The notes: generated by a model not told the origin, from the sequence alone. Shown: positions 26,564 to 35,763, numbered from the stretch's first letter. The stretch: DNA of 64,000 bases from an uncultured Acidobacteriia bacterium (GCA_903923395.1 CAIXXM010000057.1:1-64000), one strand, 5' to 3'. A program made the numbers and translations.

Positions 26564-27615
26564 CCCGGGCCCTTCTTTGAGTAACTGTTGAAGAGGTCAG
26601 CCTTCTCTGTATTGGCGATGATGACGATGGACGCATTCCTGCCCGGCAGCAGAAGAGACAACAGGCGGGTGCTTCCGATATCCCCCTGGCGTTCCACAAC
26701 ATGAACCGGAGGCTTGCATACCTCTGCATCCCAAGCCCAGGAACCGAGCGCTTCGCCATACAATGTGGGGTCGGCCCGGAACATGGCTTCCGTCGCCTCC
26801 GCCTAAAGGAGCTTGTGGTTGAGCAATGCCTCGTTCCACTTCGCGACATCCATAGCGTTGCCAAGCAGTCCACCCGCAGCGCTGTAAGCAGCAGGGTTCT
26901 GAAAAAGATCAGGCTGGCCGTTCTCTTGATAGCCGGCAGCGGTTACTGGAGCCCTTGCCGGGTCACCGGGTGCCAGCACCCAGCTCTTCAGGCCAAGGGG
27001 ACGGATCACACGCTCTTCCAGCAGTACCCCGTAAGTCTTGCCGGTGAGCGACTCCAGGACCGCACCGAGAATGATGTAATCGCAATTGTTGTATTCGAAC
27101 TGCAGACCCGGAGCACGCTTCGGTTTCGCTGCGCAGAAGCCAAGCGCATTTTCCGTCACGTCCGCGGCTGCCGGACCAGTGCGCAGATAAAACGGGGGAA
27201 CCCGATCTTCCGGTCCGTCAGACGGGTTCTGCAGACCCGAGAAGTGGATCAGCAGTTGGCGAACCGTAACCGCCGCAACTTCAAGTGGCAAGTGGGCAAG
27301 ATACCTCCCCACCGGTTGCTCCAGGTCAACTCGCCCAGCCGAGACCTCCTGCATCACCAATAATGCCGTCACCTGCTTGGTAAGTGACCCCAGACGGAAT
27401 ACCGTGGCAGGAGTATTGGGAACCTTCTTTTCACGGTTCGACATACCGGCTGCGTATTGGAGGACAGTTGCGCCGTCAGCAGTGATGACGGCAACTCCAT
27501 CAAAGGTTCCCGCTGCATGTGCGGCTTTAAAGATCGCTTCGAACTTGGCAGGGTCCGGCGTTTGGGAACTGGCAACATGGGCTGTCAGGAGGCATACTGC
27601 AATGGTTCGAAACAT
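26515..27615 (-). pseudogene. Serine beta-lactamase-like hydrolase interrupted by an in-frame amber codon
   Basis: The first 270 codons encode a signal peptide and a class C beta-lactamase/DD-peptidase-like domain with the S77-L-T-K80 active-site motif (GSLTKQ) and Y175-N-N (FEYNNCDY). The frame then meets TAG at 26803-26805 (after NHKLL). It continues without any shift as AEATEAMFRADPTLYGEALG to the true family C-terminus (GDIGSTRLLSLLLPG, NASIVIIANTEKADLF), ending at 26515. Only the one codon breaks an otherwise intact reading of about 366 residues. A recent nonsense mutation, a base-calling error or read-through are all possible. The part lost includes the C-terminal strand that closes the active site. 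Confidence 0.8.
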
Positions 27616-27652
27616 GAACTCTTGGGATGCAGCGCCGGGAAGAAACGAACTC

Positions 27653-28723
27653 TTATTTCACGGCAATCAGCACAGTATTGGAGGTATTCCCTCCGGCTGT
27701 GACTGATACAGGAAGCGCACCCTTGCCGGCGAGCGTACCCGAAAGTGGCAGCACAAACTGCGCCAGGCCCGGCGTGCCGCCTTGTGGTCCGGCATAGGTC
27801 AACGGGACGACATTCCCGCCGATGTTCGCGGTGCCGCTGGAGGCCAGGGTTGGGTTATTCCCATACAACGTCAGATAGACGGTGTCGTCCGCGGCGCTGA
27901 TATCGACAGGGAGCGGGATGGTGCCCTGGGCGGAGTCCTGATTGATCTCTTCGTAAGTCGTCTGGCCGTTGTGGACGCGGGTGATGTAGCCGAGCGCAAG
28001 CCCCGCCGGGTTCGCGGTGAACAGGAGCGGCTGCGGCGTAGTGGCCAATTGCGCTTCCGAATACACGGTCTTGATGTTGAGGTCAGGGACGGTATTCCAC
28101 TTCTTCACATAACCCTTTGGCGCCTGGGCGGTGTAGCGGAGGATCAGGGTGTTATCGAGCAGAAGGTCATGACTCCAGATGAAGCTGGCCCCATTGAAAT
28201 CTGCGGCGTTATAGGTGCCATCGGGTCTCACCTCATCTACCGTAAACGTGGTTGCCTGGTCCCAGGCGCTGTCATCAAACTCAGGCGTAAACCAGTTGGG
28301 AGGAATGGGAATGTACTGTACGACTGGTTTGTTGATATCCGAGTTTAGAGGACCAATAAAGAATGCCTTGGCCTTCCACTTCGCACTTGTCACCGTGCCG
28401 TCCCCGAGCTTCAGGATGAAGCCGCCATCGCCGATATGGTTGCCGTATTCGAGACCGGTGTTTGGATCGGCATTGTCCTTTGCAAGCACGGCGATGGTCA
28501 TTGGATAATCCGGCAGGATGTTGACCGTAATTTCGTTGTGCGGCAGGAAGTCAATGGATTGGGTGGCTACCAATTTGCCGTTGATGAAGATCATGCACCA
28601 GTTGTCGCAATAGAACGACATCGGGATGATATCGGCATTCCCGGGCTTGTTGATTACCGTTGGGCCCTGCGCAGAAAGGAACACGGGCAGGAAAGCAAGA
28701 AAAAGACACGCGGTCAATCGCAT
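27653..28723 (-). CDS. Secreted protein with a C-terminal TIGR03437-like domain
   Basis: 356 residues with a signal peptide (LFLAFLPVFLSAQG). The N-terminal two-thirds looks like a beta-rich, possibly carbohydrate-binding fold with many Trp residues (PIPPNWFTPEFDDSAWDQ, FIWSHDLLLDN). The C-terminus (VYLTLYGNN...LASSGTANIGGNVVPLTYAGPQGG, GLAQFVLPLSGTLAG) resembles the TIGR03437 domain abundant in Solibacter relatives. Function unknown. Confidence 0.65.
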   Translation of the reverse strand: MRLTACLFLAFLPVFLSAQGPTVINKPGNADIIPMSFYCDNWCMIFINGKLVATQSIDFLPHNEITVNILPDYPMTIAVLAKDNADPNTGLEYGNHIGDGGFILKLGDGTVTSAKWKAKAFFIGPLNSDINKPVVQYIPIPPNWFTPEFDDSAWDQATTFTVDEVRPDGTYNAADFNGASFIWSHDLLLDNTLILRYTAQAPKGYVKKWNTVPDLNIKTVYSEAQLATTPQPLLFTANPAGLALGYITRVHNGQTTYEEINQDSAQGTIPLPVDISAADDTVYLTLYGNNPTLASSGTANIGGNVVPLTYAGPQGGTPGLAQFVLPLSGTLAGKGALPVSVTAGGNTSNTVLIAVK

Positions 28724-28765
28724 GCCAAGAGTATGGTCTGCAAATTTGAGCGGAAGATGGACTCT

Positions 28766-29254
28766 TTAGAACGCGGCTTTGATTTCCGCGACTTGCGCGG
28801 CGCCGGGTTTGCCGTGGAAACGCCACTTGAGCGCGCCGTTAGCATCCACAATGACCAGATAGGCATCATCCGGCGATTTGGGATCGAAACCAACGGCTTG
28901 CTTCAACTGGCTTTCGCCCTTGACAAAAATAAAGAACCGGTCATGCCCTTCCTTGGGAATGGAGCGCTTCATGCCTCCCATGATCATGGGGCGGATCAAG
29001 CGCGGGGCTTCTTCCAGAACAGCTGCGGAGTAGAAGCGGAAGTCCTTGCCAAAATCCTGCAGCAATTCCCTGCCCCAAGCCTCGGATGCCTTTTGGGATG
29101 CCTGTGAGAAGCCGAGGATAAGGAGCGTCGGTTTGCCGGAGAAAGCGCTGGGCACAGTCAGCTTTTTATCGGTCAGTGTCTGCGCTTCCACGCTGGGAAA
29201 CTGTTGAGCGGCAGCGGCGCATGCTGCTGCCAGTAAGAGGGCGAGAGTCTTCAT
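28766..29254 (-). CDS. Exported thioredoxin-fold protein without CXXC
   Basis: 162 residues. After a short signal peptide (LLLAAACAAAAQQ) the order SVEAQTLTDKKLTVPSAFSGKPTLLILGFSQASQ then LVIVDANGALKWRFHGKPG is that of the redoxin/ATP10-like fold. The usual CXXC pair is absent: the mature part contains no cysteine at all, so thiol redox chemistry is excluded. Its start overlaps the end of zapA by four bases, so it is translated with the cell-division gene. Role unknown. Confidence 0.65.
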   Translation of the reverse strand: MKTLALLLAAACAAAAQQFPSVEAQTLTDKKLTVPSAFSGKPTLLILGFSQASQKASEAWGRELLQDFGKDFRFYSAAVLEEAPRLIRPMIMGGMKRSIPKEGHDRFFIFVKGESQLKQAVGFDPKSPDDAYLVIVDANGALKWRFHGKPGAAQVAEIKAAF

Positions 29255-29529
29255 GCTTGGTCTAATGCGGCGCCAAGGAGGCTGGCGATTTTTTCTGATT
29301 TCTCTTCATATTGCTTCAACTTCCGCTCGGCGGATCGCAACTGGTCCGCCATGTGCAGACATGCGAGTACAGCCACGCGCGTGGAATCGCCGGAGGACGT
29401 GCGCCCTGCGATGGACACCATCAGTTCATCCACCTGACTGGCAGTCTCCAGCACTTCACGCGGGTCACCATCGGCGAGCAGCGAGTAGGACTGATTGAAG
29501 ATATGAACACGGACTGGCTGCTTGGACAT
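29251..29529 (-). CDS. zapA: Cell-division protein ZapA
   Basis: 92 residues. The N-terminal ZapA globular core (PVRVHIFNQSYSLLADGDPREVLETASQVDELM) is followed by a C-terminal coiled coil (MADQLRSAERKLKQYEEKSEKIASLL). ZapA binds FtsZ and bundles protofilaments at mid-cell. It sits after a small coiled-coil gene and the ribosomal L35/L20 genes, an order common near zapA, though pheS and pheT usually stand in between and are absent here. Confidence 0.88.
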   Translation of the reverse strand: MSKQPVRVHIFNQSYSLLADGDPREVLETASQVDELMVSIAGRTSSGDSTRVAVLACLHMADQLRSAERKLKQYEEKSEKIASLLGAALDQA

Positions 29530-29592
29530 GAAAAGGAAAAGGACAGCGTTGGTACGCTGTCCTCATTGTACGGCGGTTTGTTACAGAAAGGG

Positions 29593-29871
29593 TTAAGAGT
29601 CGAGGGTATCGATATGGCCGAGGAGCTTTTCGATGCGGCCACGAACCACCTTGCGCTCGTCCTGCAGCGTTTCGAGTTCGCCGGTGAGGCGGAGGTTCTG
29701 GGCAGTGGCATCTTCGAGCGCCGCTTTGGTTTCGGCCAACTCCGCCAGCGCGCTCTGCTTTTCCACGCGCAGACGCAGCACCAGTTCGACGGTCTGCTGA
29801 ATGCGTTCTTCGAGATGACCTAGGGAATCAACGTCCAATTGGGGAGTGGTGGGAGACATGTCGGAACTCAT
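29593..29871 (-). CDS. Small coiled-coil protein, ZapB-like
   Basis: 92 residues from the ATG at 29871; a second ATG at 29859 is possible, and the frame stays open upstream without family features. Nearly the whole chain is heptad-rich helix (LGHLEERIQQTVELVLRLRV through LRLTGELETLQDERKVVRGRIEKLLGHID). The position directly before zapA and the size suggest a ZapB-like partner of the division ring; the sequence alone does not prove it. Confidence 0.65.
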   Translation of the reverse strand: MSSDMSPTTPQLDVDSLGHLEERIQQTVELVLRLRVEKQSALAELAETKAALEDATAQNLRLTGELETLQDERKVVRGRIEKLLGHIDTLDS

Positions 29872-29944
29872 TCTACTTGGGGGCAAAGACTGCACGGGAG
29901 CTTCCTCCGCGGGGAACGCGAAGAGAAGCTTCGTGGGGTTCTGA

Positions 29945-30316
29945 TTACTTAGCTGCCGCCGTGTCAAGCGCTGCCTTCGCGCGGGCTGCGATGAGCGCGA
30001 ACTGCGAAGCATCTGCCGTGGCGGTTTGGGCGAGCACTTTCCGGTCCAGATCAATACCGGCCAGCTTCAAGCCATGCATGAACTTGCTGTAAGACATGCC
30101 ATGGTTGCGGGCAGAGGCACCGATGCGGACGATCCAAAGAGACCGGAATTCACGCTTTTTGAGCTTGCGGCCTTTGTATGCAAACTTGAGGGCGCGCTCG
30201 ACAGCTTCCTGTGCTGCGCGGTGCAGTTTGCTCTTGGTAAGAAAATAACCTGACGCGCGTTGTAACGTTTTTGCGCGATTTGCGCGGCGTTTAGTACCGC
30301 GTTTTACTCTGGGCAC
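29945..30316 (-). CDS. rplT: 50S ribosomal protein L20
   Basis: 123 residues with the full L20 pattern: [53 protein letters not shown]-type core and [16 protein letters not shown]. It is an early-assembly protein binding 23S rRNA. It follows rpmI with a 120-base gap that may hold an L20-responsive leader, though I could not identify the pseudoknot. infC is not upstream. Confidence 0.97.
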   Translation of the reverse strand: MPRVKRGTKRRANRAKTLQRASGYFLTKSKLHRAAQEAVERALKFAYKGRKLKKREFRSLWIVRIGASARNHGMSYSKFMHGLKLAGIDLDRKVLAQTATADASQFALIAARAKAALDTAAAK

Positions 30317-30436
30317 GTTTTTCTCCTGTGTTTAGAATGTCCCTGATCCGGTTTCCGGGGGGGACGGCTTGGTGATGAGTCAGGCACGTGCGTGTGGCCA
30401 GCTCATGCACCGGGTACAACTCGATCCCGCTGCTGT

Positions 30437-30631
30437 TTAGTAGGGGATCATCCGCTGCAGCTTCGCCTGATCCGCATCATCAGCGACAACAGACTTGTGC
30501 AGCTTGTTCTTGCGCTTGCGCGGCTTGGACGTAAGAATGTGGCGCGCGAATGCGTGCTGGCGAACCACTTTCCCTGTCCCGGTCTTTTTGAACCGTTTGG
30601 ACGCGCCTTTGTGTGTCTTTAGTTTGGGCAT
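30437..30631 (-). CDS. rpmI: 50S ribosomal protein L35
   Basis: 64 residues, [20 protein letters not shown] then [18 protein letters not shown], the standard L35. The usual infC partner is missing directly upstream; the preceding gene is the molybdenum hydroxylase large subunit, ending 48 bases away on the same strand. Confidence 0.97.
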   Translation of the reverse strand: MPKLKTHKGASKRFKKTGTGKVVRQHAFARHILTSKPRKRKNKLHKSVVADDADQAKLQRMIPY

Positions 30632-30679
30632 GGCAGTCTTTCGGGGGAAAATATCAGTCTAACACAGAACTTGTAACTA

Positions 30680-33007
30680 TCACACTCCGGCGGCTTTAAG
30701 TGCTGCCCGCACCCGGTCCGCACGGAATGGAACGCGCCGGATTCGGACTCCCGTCGCATCAAAGACCGCATTCCCCAACGCCGCCATCATTGGCTTCAGC
30801 GTCGCCTCGCCCGCCCCGTAAGGGGGCAGATCCGGCCGGTTGGGATTCGGATCGCCATTCACCAGCACGATCTCCACACTTTCCGGCACATCGGCATGTC
30901 TCAGAGAAGGGTGAGAGAACCAATCCTTGCTGGTCACCTTTTCTGTATCGAACTGCACTTCCTCATGCAGCGCACGGCTGAGCCCGTGGAGCGTCCCGCA
31001 TTCCACCGTGTAGCGCAAGTTTTGCGGGTTCACCACCAGCCCACAATCATGAGCACAAACAATCCGCTTGGCCCAAACATGCCCCGTCTTGCGGTTCACT
31101 TCCACTTCCACAATTTGCACGGCAACCGTCATGCCCCGGAAGGAATATGCAATCCCGCGTCCCGTCAAAATATCGCCTTTGGCAATGCGGTTCGGCGAAG
31201 GTCTTTGCTCCCAGCCATACTTCGCGCCCGCAGCCTGCAAACAGGCAATGGAACGCGCCCGCAGGAAACCGCTGTCGTCGCTGGTGCTTCCCCGCAGCAA
31301 TTTCAGGCGGAATTCCAGCGGGTCAGCTTTCGCCGCAGCGGCCAGTTCATCGATGAATGACTCTGTTCCGAATGTTGGCTGCAGACCGTTCGGGTCCCGC
31401 AGGTTCCCGGTACGGAGAGGCGTTTCCCAAAGCAGCGGCAGCCCCACCACATCTACGGACATCTTGCGGTTCGGAATCGCATACATGTCGGACGGCAGTG
31501 ACGAGCTTCCCGTGGCCGGATTGGCGCGGCGAACTCCCATCAATTGCGCGATCAGCACCGTATCCGGTTCGTTGTAGCCCAAATGGTTGGCATCACACGA
31601 GCGCGCATGATAATCGTAAGCCGACAGATTCCCCGCGGCATCGAGTGCGCCCCGCATCTTCACCACAAACGCCGGACCTTTGGCATCCCACGCGGTCTCC
31701 TCATCGCGCATCCACTGCATGCGGACCGGACGTCCCAACTCCTTCGCAATCCAGGCCGCTTCGCAAGCAGCATCTTCGGCGGCGGAACGCCCGAAGCCCT
31801 GCGGCCCTTGCATGTAAACCACACGCACGCGGTCATTGGGCATGCCCAGAAATGCTGCCACACAGCGCCGCATGCCATACGACTTCATGTCATTCGAATA
31901 CACGGTCATCTGCCCATTCGAAGGATCAGCCATGGCATGTGCGCCGGCAAAGGCCGTATGTCCCTGATAGGGGACTTCGTACTCGGCCTCCAACAGTTTC
32001 GCCGCACCAGCAAAAGCGGCTTCGGGATTTCCGGCTACCACAGGCTTCGGCGCAGACACAGGCTTGGCCGCACGCATGTACTTGTAGAGATCTTCCGAAG
32101 AAGGGAACGGTGCCGTTGCCGGTTTTTCCCACGTCGTCTTCAGGGCACGGGCTGCGCGAACCGCCTGCTCTTCGCGCTCACAGACCACCGCGACGTAGTT
32201 GCCCTTGTTCATGACCTTGACGAAGCCCGGCAAATTCCTCACCGTGGATTCATCAATGCCAGTGAGCTTCGCCCCTACATAGGGCGGCTTCACATTCCGG
32301 GCATGGACCATCCCCGGCAGCCTCACGTCCACAGCCCACTTCAGCGAACCATCGACCTTGGCCGGGATATCATCCCTATGCGGCGATTGGCCCGTATACT
32401 TCAGCTCCGGCACCAGCTTGGTCTTGGCCTTGCCCGTCACCGCGTTGATGTTGTTGCCCGTGAGCGTGACGTTGAACTTCTTACCGGCAATCAGTTCTCC
32501 GTAGGTGACCCGCTTCGACGCATCTCCCTTGACCGTAATCACGGCGTCGCGCACGGTCAGTTGATCCGCGGGAACACCCAACTTCGTCGACGCCATCTCC
32601 AGCAGCACCCGCCGCGCTTCCGCAGCGACCCGGCGCATCGGCCAGGCATCCCGCTCCAACGCCGTGGAGCCGCCGGAACCAACCTGATCCACAGTGATAT
32701 CGGTGCTGCCCATAATACAGGTGGTCTTCTCAAAGGCGATATCCAGTTCATCGGACATCAACTGCCGGAATGCGGTTCCCGTTCCCTGGCCGGGGTCCGT
32801 TTTACCGACAGAAAAGGTCGCAGTGTTGTCCGCATGAATCACGATCCAGGAATCGAGCTGACGAAAGTCGACATCCGGATACGGGCCAGAAGTTTGCGCT
32901 TCGGCCTCTTCCAGCCAGCCACCGAAGCTGACCGCCAGCAGGCCGGCAGTGCGCAGGAAATCTCTGCGGTGGAGCGTGAGTGCATCTTCAATCTTGCGTG
33001 GAATCAT
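30680..33007 (-). CDS. Molybdenum hydroxylase large subunit (xanthine dehydrogenase family, IorB-like)
   Basis: About 775 residues from the ATG at 33007, which overlaps the small-subunit stop by four bases and gives a twin-arginine signal (LHRRDFLRTAGLLAVSFGG). The layout is that of the isoquinoline 1-oxidoreductase type, with the molybdopterin-cytosine-dinucleotide domains. Landmarks are DFRQLDSWIVIHADNTATFSV-type opening, TDPGQGTGTAFRQLMSDELD, YMQGPQGFGRSAAEDAACEA and the C-terminal PYGAGEATLKPM. It should hydroxylate an N-heterocycle or oxidise an aldehyde in the periplasm, passing electrons to its 2Fe-2S partner. No FAD subunit and no XdhC-type maturation gene are adjacent. Confidence 0.88.
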   Translation of the reverse strand: MIPRKIEDALTLHRRDFLRTAGLLAVSFGGWLEEAEAQTSGPYPDVDFRQLDSWIVIHADNTATFSVGKTDPGQGTGTAFRQLMSDELDIAFEKTTCIMGSTDITVDQVGSGGSTALERDAWPMRRVAAEARRVLLEMASTKLGVPADQLTVRDAVITVKGDASKRVTYGELIAGKKFNVTLTGNNINAVTGKAKTKLVPELKYTGQSPHRDDIPAKVDGSLKWAVDVRLPGMVHARNVKPPYVGAKLTGIDESTVRNLPGFVKVMNKGNYVAVVCEREEQAVRAARALKTTWEKPATAPFPSSEDLYKYMRAAKPVSAPKPVVAGNPEAAFAGAAKLLEAEYEVPYQGHTAFAGAHAMADPSNGQMTVYSNDMKSYGMRRCVAAFLGMPNDRVRVVYMQGPQGFGRSAAEDAACEAAWIAKELGRPVRMQWMRDEETAWDAKGPAFVVKMRGALDAAGNLSAYDYHARSCDANHLGYNEPDTVLIAQLMGVRRANPATGSSSLPSDMYAIPNRKMSVDVVGLPLLWETPLRTGNLRDPNGLQPTFGTESFIDELAAAAKADPLEFRLKLLRGSTSDDSGFLRARSIACLQAAGAKYGWEQRPSPNRIAKGDILTGRGIAYSFRGMTVAVQIVEVEVNRKTGHVWAKRIVCAHDCGLVVNPQNLRYTVECGTLHGLSRALHEEVQFDTEKVTSKDWFSHPSLRHADVPESVEIVLVNGDPNPNRPDLPPYGAGEATLKPMMAALGNAVFDATGVRIRRVPFRADRVRAALKAAGV

Positions 33008-33477
33008 GCCGCCCCCCCGGACATCTTCTTCGCCGCACGCTTGATGGCAGTTTGAATCCGGTAATAACTCATACAACGGCAAAGCGTGTTGTTCATGCCC
33101 TCGCGAATCTGGGCATCCGTGGGATTCGGCGTCTTATCGAGCATGGCCTTCGCGGTCAGAATCTGCCCGTTCTGACAGAAGCCACATTGGGGAACCTGCT
33201 CATCAATCCACGCCTGTTGCAATGGGTGGAGTTTCCCGTTCTGTGCCAATCCCTCCAGCGTTGTGATTTCGCCTCTGGCTGCGGAAGCCGGCAGGATGCA
33301 GGAACGGACGGCCTCCCCGTTGATGAGGACTGTGCAAGCGCCACACTGGCCCATTCCGCAACCGAACTTCGGCCCCTGCAGATGGAGATCATTGCGCAGC
33401 ACGTACAGCAACGGCGTCGATGGTTCCACATCCACGGTTTGCGGGTGGCGGTTGACCTTCAAATCAATCTTGCTCAT
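33004..33477 (-). CDS. Molybdenum hydroxylase 2Fe-2S small subunit (IorA-like)
   Basis: 157 residues with both [2Fe-2S] sets: the ferredoxin-type CGMGQCGACTVLINGEAVRSC split as C-x4-C-x2-C, and the helical CGFCQNGQ...NTLCRCMSYYRI. It lacks its own signal peptide and is presumably exported in complex with the Tat-tagged large subunit, which it overlaps by four bases. It shuttles electrons from the molybdenum centre to an unknown acceptor, probably a cytochrome. Confidence 0.93.
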   Translation of the reverse strand: MSKIDLKVNRHPQTVDVEPSTPLLYVLRNDLHLQGPKFGCGMGQCGACTVLINGEAVRSCILPASAARGEITTLEGLAQNGKLHPLQQAWIDEQVPQCGFCQNGQILTAKAMLDKTPNPTDAQIREGMNNTLCRCMSYYRIQTAIKRAAKKMSGGAA

Positions 33478-33512
33478 CGGCGCGCAGCTCCTTGCTTACG
33501 GGTGATAAGTTT

Positions 33513-33995
33513 TTAGCGTTTGTATCCGATCATCCGCAGGAAGTCATGCCTCGCGGCCGTCTGCGTTGCATCTTCCACACCTTTGGGTGAAGCTCCGTCG
33601 ATGACACCCAGGATGCCCCTGCCCTGCTCTGTCTCCGCGACCACGACCTGCACGGGGTTCGCGGTTGCACAGAAGATATTGACGAGTTCCGGCACTTGCC
33701 GGACAGCCCGCAAGACGTGAATCGGGAAAGCATTCCGCATCACGATGGCAAACATGTGACCGGCCGCGACATCTGAGCAGATCCCCACAGCCGCTTCCAC
33801 CAGTTCCGGATCATTGCCGTCTTTCCGTGTGAGGCAGGGGCCGGAGGCTTCATTGAATGCGACGCCGAACTTGGTCTGCGGCACGGAATTGACCATGGCT
33901 TCGTAGAGATCTTCCACGGTCTTGATGAAATGGCTCTGGCCGACAACGATATTCGTATCGGCCGGGAAACGGAGCGCAACCGTTGTGAGCGTCAT
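33513..33995 (-). CDS. Adenosine-specific kinase family protein (PF04008)
   Basis: 160 residues matching the archaeal-type adenosine-specific kinase family along its length: NIVVGQSHFIKTVEDLYEAM, VPQTKFGVAFNEASGPCLTR, DVAAGHMFAIVMRNAFPIHV and VNIFCATANPVQVVVAE. One archaeal member binds and phosphorylates adenosine; bacterial members are barely studied. The start overlaps the end of the upstream thiol-protein gene by four bases (ATGA). Confidence 0.85.
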   Translation of the reverse strand: MTLTTVALRFPADTNIVVGQSHFIKTVEDLYEAMVNSVPQTKFGVAFNEASGPCLTRKDGNDPELVEAAVGICSDVAAGHMFAIVMRNAFPIHVLRAVRQVPELVNIFCATANPVQVVVAETEQGRGILGVIDGASPKGVEDATQTAARHDFLRMIGYKR

Positions 33996-34543
33996 TCTGA
34001 CTTCGCGCTCTTCTTTGCGGACGACACCACGGCAGGCTTCAGCAGCTTGTCGATTTCGGCCCGGATGTTCGCTTCCTCCGTGGCATTGTCCAGGAACTTC
34101 TCATCCCCGATCACCTGCTTGCGGATCATGCCCGTCTTGTCGATGAAGACGAGAATCGGCACATAATAGGGTTCGCTCGGCGACCATTGCAGAAACGAGG
34201 TAACCGCGAGCTCGTTGCTGTAACCGCAGGGGAATGCGATCTGAAATTGCTTGTTGAAGGCATCAGATCTCATCACATCACCCTCATTGAAGACCGCGCC
34301 CAGAACTTGCACACCCTTGGCCGAGTAGTCCTTCGAGATCTTGTTCAGCAAGCCCGCGGTGTGCTGGCAATGCGAACAAGTCGCATACATCAGCGCGAGC
34401 ACGACCGGCTTGCCACGATACGCAGAGAGCAGCAATTGCTCACCGCTGGTCTTTTGAATGACAAACTCCGCTGCTTTGCGGGGAACGACCGGGGCAGCAG
34501 TCAGCAGTCCGGCCAGAATGAGGAGTCCAACGAGCTTCTTCAT
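33992..34543 (-). CDS. Exported thioredoxin-like protein with CSHC motif (TlpA/redoxin type)
   Basis: 183 residues from the ATG at 34543, picked for GGGAG five bases upstream and the signal peptide (LVGLLILAGLLTAAP). The AhpC/TSA-like core has LSAYRGKPVVLALMYATCSHCQH, so the catalytic pair is C-S-H-C. A C-terminal Lys-rich tail (SSAKKSAKSE) is unusual. Likely a periplasmic thiol oxidoreductase in the same operon as MauE-like and DsbA-like genes. Confidence 0.82.
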   Translation of the reverse strand: MKKLVGLLILAGLLTAAPVVPRKAAEFVIQKTSGEQLLLSAYRGKPVVLALMYATCSHCQHTAGLLNKISKDYSAKGVQVLGAVFNEGDVMRSDAFNKQFQIAFPCGYSNELAVTSFLQWSPSEPYYVPILVFIDKTGMIRKQVIGDEKFLDNATEEANIRAEIDKLLKPAVVSSAKKSAKSE

Positions 34544-34615
34544 AACTTCTCCCAGTTTACGCGATGCAGGTCGCATAGAGGCAGCGAAAGAACAGCTCAC
34601 CAGCGCCAGGTCGAG

Positions 34616-35044
34616 TTACCCATTTACCGGAGACGGCTTCGGTTTGAGAAACGCGAAGACCGTCACCGCGAGAGATAGCGCCAGCAGCGTGCCATCGCGC
34701 ACCAGCGTCTTCGGCCCCAGCGCTTCCCCGGGCCCGAAACAGCCGCAATCAATCTGCAGGCCAATCGCAAAAGAGCGCACCATCAACACGAAGAAAAAGC
34801 CCAGCAGTCCAGTGCAGACCAGTCCCACCCAGCGCAGCCACAAGCCGGAAAGTAACAGCAAACCAAGCAGCAATTCAAACCACGGCAATGTACGCGCGAT
34901 CGGCTCAATCAGGTTCAATGGAACCACCTGATACGAGTTGATGGAAACAGCGAAAACCAGCCACGGGGCATTCAGTTTCGTGTAAGCCGCGTAGAGGAAA
35001 ACGATGCCGAGGATCAGACGCCCCGCAAGAAGTGCGCGCTTCAT
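34616..35044 (-). CDS. MauE/DoxX-family membrane protein
   Basis: 142 residues, four hydrophobic segments (GRLILGIVFLYAAYTKL, LPWFELLLGLLLLSGLWLRW, LVCTGLLGFFFVLMVRSFAIG and LLALSLAVTVFAFLK). The MauE hallmark IDCGCFGPGE lies after the third. MauE proteins are needed for disulfide-rich periplasmic enzyme maturation, and the DsbA-like gene just upstream (its stop codon abuts this start as TAAATG) fits that. Confidence 0.85.
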   Translation of the reverse strand: MKRALLAGRLILGIVFLYAAYTKLNAPWLVFAVSINSYQVVPLNLIEPIARTLPWFELLLGLLLLSGLWLRWVGLVCTGLLGFFFVLMVRSFAIGLQIDCGCFGPGEALGPKTLVRDGTLLALSLAVTVFAFLKPKPSPVNG

Positions 35045-35686
35045 TTACTTGGCGAGCTTCATGTCCAGGTACTGCTTGAGCAACTGGAACGGTGTATTCC
35101 CGCCGATCTGCTCGCGCTTGCCCTTATAGACGATTTCGAGCGTCGGGGTCTGGTTCACTGCATCCCGCTGTCCCTGCGCCACATCGGCCGTTGCGCCTTC
35201 ATCGATTTTTGTGTCCGCCACCAGCGCCCGCAACTTCTGCATTTCACCCGGAGGCAGAACCTTGGCAATCGCACCATCCAGGTTGCCATTCTGCGACCAT
35301 TCCATCTGCGTCTTGAAGATCTGCTCCGACACCAGATCATAGCGGCCCATGGTCCCGGCGCAATTCGCCCACTTCGCGGCCTGTCTGGAGAACTTGTGCA
35401 TGGGCAGCGGGAAATCCCGGTGGATGAGCTTCGCCTTGCCGGTCTTCACATACTCTTCCATCAATTTCGGAAGGGTGTCGAGAAACATCACACGGCAGGA
35501 AGGGCACTCGTAATCCGTGTAGAGTTCCAGGGTCAGAGGCGCGGTGGGCGAGCCATATGTCTTAAACTTCTGGTCCCCGTAAGAAAACGCGGCCTTCTTG
35601 GGTTCCACAGGCTTGGGGTCCGCAGGCGCGGCAATCATGATGGAAGCAGCCGCGAGCGCGGCGGTGAGGAGCAGTGCGGTACGCAT
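35045..35686 (-). CDS. DsbA-family periplasmic thiol oxidoreductase
   Basis: 213 residues from the ATG at 35686 (signal peptide LLLTAALAAASIMIAAP). The Thioredoxin_4/DsbA-like fold shows SPTAPLTLELYTDYECPSCRVMF with the C-P-S-C active site, then HRDFPLPMHKFSRQAAKWAN and the cis-Pro region VNQTPTLEIVYKGKR. It likely forms disulfides in exported proteins. First gene of a block running on the minus strand through MauE-like, TlpA-like and adenosine kinase genes. Confidence 0.88.
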   Translation of the reverse strand: MRTALLLTAALAAASIMIAAPADPKPVEPKKAAFSYGDQKFKTYGSPTAPLTLELYTDYECPSCRVMFLDTLPKLMEEYVKTGKAKLIHRDFPLPMHKFSRQAAKWANCAGTMGRYDLVSEQIFKTQMEWSQNGNLDGAIAKVLPPGEMQKLRALVADTKIDEGATADVAQGQRDAVNQTPTLEIVYKGKREQIGGNTPFQLLKQYLDMKLAK

Positions 35687-35763
35687 CACTCCTATTATGG
35701 ACACATCCGGCTGCGCCGTGGAAAACACTGGCAGCGGCAGCGACTGACTCCTATCATGAACAT

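Noticed and set aside
31544-33055. A 503-codon plus-strand frame
   Set aside because: Antisense to the molybdenum hydroxylase large subunit; His/Arg-rich translation with no family features.
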